A stretch of DNA of 64,000 nt from Bog-756 sp963727955. Its GTDB lineage: Bacteria; Actinomycetota; Acidimicrobiia; Acidimicrobiales; RAAP-2. The stretch spans positions 1-64,000 of the forward strand of contig CAVSII010000008.1 of NCBI GenBank assembly GCA_963727955.1, written 5' to 3'. Shown here piece after piece: positions 59,249 through 64,000 of the stretch (positions within the stretch are counted from its first letter, which is position 1; every line of letters starts with the position of its first letter). Below the pieces are notes generated by a model that saw nothing but the letters and a program-made list of their open reading frames with translations, ran no database searches and had not been told where the DNA came from. The translations under genes were made by a program, and so were the position numbers.

Positions 59249-59872
59249 TCAGGGGACTCTGGCCACGGCCTTATCGACGAATGCTTCGAGCGTAGAGGTA
59301 TCCAGCGGTCCGATACCACCGAGCCCCAGGTACATCACGTAATTGCCCTTGCGGACGAGATCGAATCCATAGGCGCCGCTGATGCCACTGATTCTGATTG
59401 TGGCCAGCCAGGTGGCGCTTTGGTCCCCAGCCGGCGGCAGCGACATGGAGCCAATAGTGCCGTATCCGGTAGCGACCTTGCTTGTATCCGTGAATGAAGA
59501 ACAACCGTTGAGCCTCGCCTGGATTTCCTCAAAGGCAGCCGCCGGGTTCCGGGTATACACGAGGAGCTCGGTCAGGCCCCGCACGCCACGCCTCCGCTTG
59601 AACAACGCAGTCGCCTTCGTGCCGTTGATGGTGGTCGGGACGACTGGATGGCCTCCGCAGCTCATACCATGACCGGTGCTGGTCGGGTTTGAGGCGACCC
59701 ACCCAGTCGGGACATCGGTGATCGCCAATAGGTACGGCCGGACAGAGCTGGCGCCGGTCACTACGGCTGGTACCGTGCGATTAGTGGCCGTCGAGGCCGT
59801 CGAGGCCGTCGAGCAGCCGGCCAGAAGACCGACCACTGCAAGTCCCACAGCCATCCGCATGAGCTTCCTCAT
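59249..59872 (-). CDS. Exported lipoprotein, unknown function
   Basis: 207 residues from the ATG at 59872. The lipoprotein signal MRKLMRMAVGLAVVGLLAGC has Cys in the lipobox, followed by a low-complexity STASTASTATN linker. The mature part has a few blocks that suggest a mycobacterial PknH/LpqN-like sensor fold: LAITDVPTGWVASNP, then FEEIQARLNGCSSF and GYGFDL-like GAYGFDLVRKGNYVMYLGL. I do not assign a function. It should sit on the outer face of the membrane. Confidence 0.75.
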   Translation of the reverse strand: MRKLMRMAVGLAVVGLLAGCSTASTASTATNRTVPAVVTGASSVRPYLLAITDVPTGWVASNPTSTGHGMSCGGHPVVPTTINGTKATALFKRRRGVRGLTELLVYTRNPAAAFEEIQARLNGCSSFTDTSKVATGYGTIGSMSLPPAGDQSATWLATIRISGISGAYGFDLVRKGNYVMYLGLGGIGPLDTSTLEAFVDKAVARVP

Positions 59873-60328
59873 TGCTCCCGACGGTATTGGGCCGTCTCTG
59901 ATAACCAAATCGTCCCTCCTGAGATCGGCACTCTACCGGAGGCTTGGCGTGGCCCACGCCTTTGTCGACGAAGCGAGGGTGCTCAGAGGCACAAGCAACT
60001 GTTCAATCCGATCTGAACGACGGAAGCGACCCGACAAACGACGAGCAGACGGCTGAGTCAATCTGTGCCAATGCTCAGGGCGCGGACGATGCGGTGGAAA
60101 CCGAGGCGGCAACGCTCCAACGCGACGAGGCCAGCCTGGCTGCTGCCGAGCAGTTGTTACGAGCGGCGGAAGGGCAGGGATAGGAGCGTGCAAGCGACGT
60201 CAGCGCAGAGGGATTCCCTGGAATTCTCCCCAGGCATTGCGTTGCCCGTCTGAAACGACTGCCGCGAAGACATGCCAGACGCCGATGCTGGCCCGATCGT
60301 CCTCCAAAGGTAGTGGCCGTCAGCGACG
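59873..60328. other. Intergenic region with a possible small gene
   Basis: A plus-strand frame 59944-60183 would give 79 residues with a helical acidic C-terminus (AVETEAATLQRDEASLAAAE). The N-terminus is not protein-like, so a remnant of a longer coiled-coil gene is more likely than a full gene. No other feature is seen. Confidence 0.3.
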
Positions 60329-61696
60329 TCAACCCGTGGCCGACCTGATCTCGTGAACGAGGCCGGACAGTTGGAACAATCTCTTGATTCCGGCGACGTC
60401 GGGATCAGGAGTGAACGTGATCACCGATACGTCGTACACGCCCGGAGTGCCGGTGGCGCCAGCACCATTTGAGGTTCTGGGAAACTCGGAAAGGAGGACG
60501 GAGCCCAACCATGCGTTCCAGCGGTCCAGTGTCACGCCCGGATTTGTCACGGCCGAAACGATTCCCGTCGGCACCTGTCCGGCCAGGGATGACGGAAGCG
60601 TGGTGGAGTCCACCACTTGCGGGAGACCGGCAGGGTCGAGCCATTGGATTGCCAGCACTCCGAAGCCTGTTCCCTCGAGGAGCGAGGTGATCCAGACGTT
60701 CCTCGCCTCCAAGAGTGCGCCGGTCGAGGGCGACAGAATGATGGTGGCTCGGTCTCCCTCGCCCGAGGCGAGGCCGGTGGCGCCAGCCAGAGCCACCCCG
60801 GTGGTGCCGCTGTGGGTGGGTTCGGTGCCGATGAGGTCCACGCCGGGCATGGTTGCCATCGCTCGCAGCAGCGCCGACCACAGTGCCGGAGTGCCACCTA
60901 ACGTCGGACCTACCAAGAGCATGACCGCTCGGCCGAACGGGGTGAGGTAATGGTGACTGCGAAGGACCGCCGGATCGTCGAGCGCGGATATTCCTGTAGT
61001 CCCGGTCTCGAGCGCCCGCGCGAGTGCCGCCGGTTCCGTAGGCAGTTGGGCCACGTCGAGCACGCCGGAAGTTTGACTGCCCTTTCCAAGGGCCCCGCTG
61101 CCACACTGAGGTTGTGGGGTCGCGGGCAGACCGATTCCGCTGGACGACCAGGCCCGTCGGCTTGCCGGGCTGTTATACGCCACTGAGGTCACGACCTGCT
61201 GGCTGCAAGTCTGGGTGAGATCGTTTGCCCAGACCTCGGCGCTCACGGCAACCATCGCTCGGGCGCTTTGGAGCGCTTCAGACACCTGGCCGCTGTAGGG
61301 CGGAGCGACCAGGTATGAGACCCGAAACTCCGACTGGAGCCACTGATCACCCTTCAGTATCGGGGCCGGCTCGGCAGCAGCAGCCTCGCCCGCGAGGTGT
61401 CCGAGGACCGCCGCCGCGGCACTTGGTGTCTGCAAAGCGGGAGAGGGCAGGAGTTGCAGTACCAGGACGATAGCGGCTGCTACTGCTCCCACCCCCATCG
61501 CTGGCAGTAGAAGACGGAGGCCACGCCGTGGTCTCGGGCGACAGAAGGGCGGAGCGTCCGTATCCAACGACGCGGCGGCCCGTACTCGCTCCCAAATACG
61601 GACGGCTTCCTGGGACTCGGGCCCCCACAAGGAGAGCGGGTGCACCGGATCGGCCCCCTTGACGAGGGCGTCGATGTGGTCGATGTCAGATCTCAT
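60329..61696 (-). CDS. CU044_5270-type membrane protein, sigma-factor partner
   Basis: 455 residues. The ATG at 61696 overlaps the sigma factor stop (ATGA). A short cytoplasmic head (about 60 residues, HIDALVKGADPVHPLSLWG) is followed by a single membrane helix (LLLPAMGVGAVAAAIVLVLQ) and a long outside part with repeats of beta strands and AEPAPILKGDQWLQSEFRVS. This layout is found in the CU044_5270 family encoded with ECF sigma factors in actinobacteria. It likely acts as the membrane anchor or sensor of the sigma factor. No zinc anti-sigma HxxxCxxC motif is seen. Confidence 0.82.
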   Translation of the reverse strand: MRSDIDHIDALVKGADPVHPLSLWGPESQEAVRIWERVRAAASLDTDAPPFCRPRPRRGLRLLLPAMGVGAVAAAIVLVLQLLPSPALQTPSAAAAVLGHLAGEAAAAEPAPILKGDQWLQSEFRVSYLVAPPYSGQVSEALQSARAMVAVSAEVWANDLTQTCSQQVVTSVAYNSPASRRAWSSSGIGLPATPQPQCGSGALGKGSQTSGVLDVAQLPTEPAALARALETGTTGISALDDPAVLRSHHYLTPFGRAVMLLVGPTLGGTPALWSALLRAMATMPGVDLIGTEPTHSGTTGVALAGATGLASGEGDRATIILSPSTGALLEARNVWITSLLEGTGFGVLAIQWLDPAGLPQVVDSTTLPSSLAGQVPTGIVSAVTNPGVTLDRWNAWLGSVLLSEFPRTSNGAGATGTPGVYDVSVITFTPDPDVAGIKRLFQLSGLVHEIRSATG

Positions 61697-62331
61697 TGTT
61701 GGTTCTCCGTATCCATCTGAAGGGCTGTGACCTCGGTGACCGGAACAACCCTGACCACGGTGCCGTCCGATTCCTCACTGGCTGCCGGCATCCGTCGCGC
61801 CAACCGTCTGCGGGCGCGGTACAAACGCACTTGCACGACGTTGAGTGAGCACCCGAGCACCTCGGCGGCCTCGGCAGATGACAGCCCATTCCAGACCACA
61901 AGCTGCATGACCTCGCGTTCTTTGGGGGACAGCCGTCGGAGGGCATCTGTCACGTCCACATCGGAGTGCTCTGACGACCCGACTGGCAGACGAGGTTGGC
62001 GACCGATCCGATGGACCAGGAGGAGTCTTCGATTGTTGCTTCGTCTTGCGTTCCTCACGACGTTGCGGGCTACGCCGAACAACCACAGTCGATCTTGGGG
62101 TGATTGAGGTAGCACATCGATTCTTCGCCAGGCCGCCAAGTAGACCTCTGCCACTACGTCGTCAATTTCGGACTGATCCGGTGCGAGGGCTCGTGTGGCG
62201 TATGCGTAGATGTCGCTGAACGTCGATGTGTAGAGGGTCCGGAACCGGCTTATCGGATCGTCGACGGGCTCATTGCCCGGGTCGGATCCATCAAATCGAT
62301 GCCCTACGCCGATTGTCCTCATACCATCCAT
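61693..62331 (-). CDS. ECF-type RNA polymerase sigma factor
   Basis: 212 residues. Region 2 has FRTLYTSTFSDIYAYATRAL and DDVVAEVYLAAWRRID, and region 4 has LSPKEREVMQLVVWNGLSSA then EVLGCSLNVVQVRLYRARRR, a helix-turn-helix that binds the -35 element. The length is normal for a two-domain ECF sigma. An extra C-terminal tail (EESDGTVVRVVPVTEVTALQ) is present. The gene is coupled to its membrane partner. Autoregulation is likely in the family but its promoter is not clear in the gap upstream. Confidence 0.9.
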   Translation of the reverse strand: MDGMRTIGVGHRFDGSDPGNEPVDDPISRFRTLYTSTFSDIYAYATRALAPDQSEIDDVVAEVYLAAWRRIDVLPQSPQDRLWLFGVARNVVRNARRSNNRRLLLVHRIGRQPRLPVGSSEHSDVDVTDALRRLSPKEREVMQLVVWNGLSSAEAAEVLGCSLNVVQVRLYRARRRLARRMPAASEESDGTVVRVVPVTEVTALQMDTENQQ

Positions 62332-63114
62332 ATGTCCGTCAGGATGTCATTACTTACAGAAAAGTATCTCTCACCCGCTGCCGAGGACCCAGCGAGGCGC
62401 AGCTGCGCTGGTCGCGTACTCCAGTGCTCGGAGCGTCGTCACACGACCAGCACGTCAAAATGCCGACCCCTGCTCCGTCGCCCCCCATCACCCCGAGGTA
62501 GGGACACGGCCCACCGAAGCGCGCCGGAGGGGCAGATACCTGCGCCGAGGTGGGATTCGCTGACGAGGTGGGCTCGGGGGCTGACGGGGACTGAATGGCC
62601 TGCCCCGTACCGGCATTCGGACGTGTAGACAACACGTTTCTGGTCGACTTGACCGGGCTCAAGGACGAGGTGGCGTCGCAGGCGTCAACTGTGGCCGAGG
62701 CCATGACCGAGTCGACGGGCGTGCGGGACACGGCCACCGCTGGTCCGTGTACAAAAGTGCGTGTGGGACGGGTGTTTACGGCCTTGTGTCCACCGACATC
62801 GGTAGATCCCGGCTGGTGGTCAGCCGAGCGGGCCGCGTAGGTCTACCACTCCCCCCTCCCGTCACTGCGAGACCGACTCAACCCGCACTGTCACGGCTGC
62901 TGCTATCTCGGCGATTCCGCCGACCTCAACCCATCCGCTCACTCCATTCACGACCGGACAGTAGTTCCAGGGTGAAAACGGTCCTTCAGTGCTACCTTGA
63001 CCAGAGGGCGGCACTACCCGAACGTCCGACCCGTCGGAGCCTCCGGCTACTCGTAGGGCCAAAGACGATTCTGCGCCTCGCAAGTGATAGGCGGACGAAA
63101 GCAGCACGCGCAAG
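62332..63114. other. Long intergenic region, no clear gene
   Basis: Frames on both strands (plus 62595-62840, minus 62737-62354) lack ribosome sites. The minus one has a Ser/Pro/Ala-rich, lipoprotein-like part (SPSAPEPTSSANPTSAQV) but no signal. Some of this may be decayed sequence. The promoters of the sigma factor and of the gene at 63115 must lie here. Confidence 0.4.
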
Positions 63115-64000
63115 ATGAAGGCCTGGGCAACAGAGCACAATGCAATCTTGACCGTGGCGGCAGGCTGTCTGACTCCGATCCTTTATCTGCTCTTCATCGG
63201 CAAATATGCGACTAACGCTTTCTACGGGGACGATTGGACCTTCATCCCGATCGTCCATGCGGCCCTCCACGGCCAGCTGTCAGTGGGCCAGCTTTGGGGG
63301 CAACACACGGAATCGCGTTACTTCTTCAGCAACCTGATCAACGTTTTCTTCGGATTCGCCGACGGGCTTGATCTGCGCTCGGTGATCTTCTTGAGTGCCG
63401 CCCTTTACATTGCGTCGTATGCCGGTTTGCTACTACTCGTTCGTCACTATCTCGACAGACCACTCACCCCGGCCTCGGTCCTCGTCATCGGTGCTATTTG
63501 GTTCAGCTTGGCCGACGTCCAAGACAGCCTCTGGGCATCCCATCTCTGGGGGTTTCTGACCGTCTTCTTCTTCATTGGGATGTTGGTAGTCCTTCTCGTG
63601 CCGAAGGACCGACGCAGACTGTGGTTCGCTTTTGGCATCGTGTTGGCGGTGGCCGCCTCGCTGGCGTCCATACAAGGGTTCCTGTGTTGGCCGGTGGGCG
63701 TGATCTGCATCCTGTGGCGTGCTCCGTCAGCACGTCGAGCTCTCGTCGAAAGCAGTGTCTGGTTGGCCGCCGCCATTGGCACCAGTGCCGTGTACTTCTC
63801 CGGTTACAGCTTTACTCAGAGTGCATGCTTACCCTCGTCAGCGTGCTCTCCCAGCGTCGCCTTACGCCATCCTGTGGAAGCATTGCGCTACTTCGTCGTC
63901 CTTATCGGCAACGTTATTCCTGGCGGGGGCGACATTGTCAACGGAACATCTGTGGGGAGCGTCGTTCGCTTCGAGATAGTCGGTGCGGCCCTGTTTGCTG
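63115..64000 (+). CDS. Multi-pass membrane protein, partial, runs off right edge
   Basis: 295 residues are visible from the ATG at 63115, and no stop comes before the edge. At least seven helices are evident, such as ILTVAAGCLTPILYLLFIG, VIFLSAALYIASYAGLLLLV, GFLTVFFFIGMLVVLLV and FGIVLAVAASLASIQGFL. The first loop has FYGDDWTFIPIVHAALHG, an acidic pair near the outer end of helix 1. This layout is typical of GT-C lipid-sugar transferases and O-antigen-type membrane proteins. Codons use more A and T than in the neighbours (TAT, ATT, CTT), which hints at transfer. Confidence 0.7.
   Translation, partial: MKAWATEHNAILTVAAGCLTPILYLLFIGKYATNAFYGDDWTFIPIVHAALHGQLSVGQLWGQHTESRYFFSNLINVFFGFADGLDLRSVIFLSAALYIASYAGLLLLVRHYLDRPLTPASVLVIGAIWFSLADVQDSLWASHLWGFLTVFFFIGMLVVLLVPKDRRRLWFAFGIVLAVAASLASIQGFLCWPVGVICILWRAPSARRALVESSVWLAAAIGTSAVYFSGYSFTQSACLPSSACSPSVALRHPVEALRYFVVLIGNVIPGGGDIVNGTSVGSVVRFEIVGAALFA

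Overview
The window reads as chromosomal DNA from a high-GC actinobacterium. GTG starts are common, and many neighbouring genes overlap by exactly four bases (ATGA or GTGA). Several features fit Actinobacteria: the gene order pyrG, recN, nadK, tlyA; a split LigD plus Ku end-joining operon; and a DUF512 radical-SAM gene next to der. An Acidimicrobiia-type lineage is my best guess, but no rRNA or other placing marker is present, so this is inference.

Layout. Bases 1-6800 hold two divergent sulfatase-type genes, both broken by frameshifts, a PrmC-like methyltransferase coupled to a GH1 glycosidase, and small unknown or secreted proteins. Bases 6800-14100 are an accessory patch. It contains a tRNA-Pro(GGG) gene whose 5' half and upstream flank recur about 4.7 kb away beside a tyrosine-recombinase remnant. 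Between the two copies lie an intact IS256-type element with an 8-bp target duplication, broken small genes, a secreted pentapeptide-repeat protein and dispersed hairpin repeats. Bases 14100-20980 carry an SGNH esterase, der, DUF512, ispH, an HD-domain protein and a GT2 glycosyltransferase. A 26-bp tandem array at 21006-21276 separates the GT2 gene from the housekeeping run plsC-cmk-aroA-tyrA-aroH-rluB-scpB-scpA, all on the minus strand. Divergent trpS follows.

From 28636 to 44529 almost everything is on the minus strand: two large envelope membrane proteins, an M50 protease, a DksA/TraR zinc-finger protein, xerD, a Nudix hydrolase, pyrG, recN, nadK, tlyA, a phasin-like Lys/Ala-rich protein, a HAD phosphatase, a fatty-acid desaturase and a DoxX-Rieske fusion. 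nadK and the desaturase are each interrupted at a run of seven C, and one added base restores both, which suggests homopolymer undercalling. Bases 44629-49284 form a plus-strand surface-glycan locus: an acyltransferase-3/SGNH protein, a small membrane protein and a PilZ-bearing cellulose-synthase-like transferase. Bases 49303-56133 hold an SDR, a PAP2 phosphatase, a lipoprotein esterase and the NHEJ operon. The rest carries a secreted RCC1-repeat protein, a SnoaL-like protein, a lipoprotein, an ECF sigma factor coupled to a membrane partner, and a partial multi-pass membrane protein at the right edge.

I did not find a CRISPR array, reverse transcriptase or recognisable anti-phage operon. The most distinctive signals are the hairpin-forming 26-bp array, the IS256 insertion inside a terminator-like stem-loop, the tRNA-flanked island, the dispersed hairpin repeats and the DoxX-Rieske fusion.
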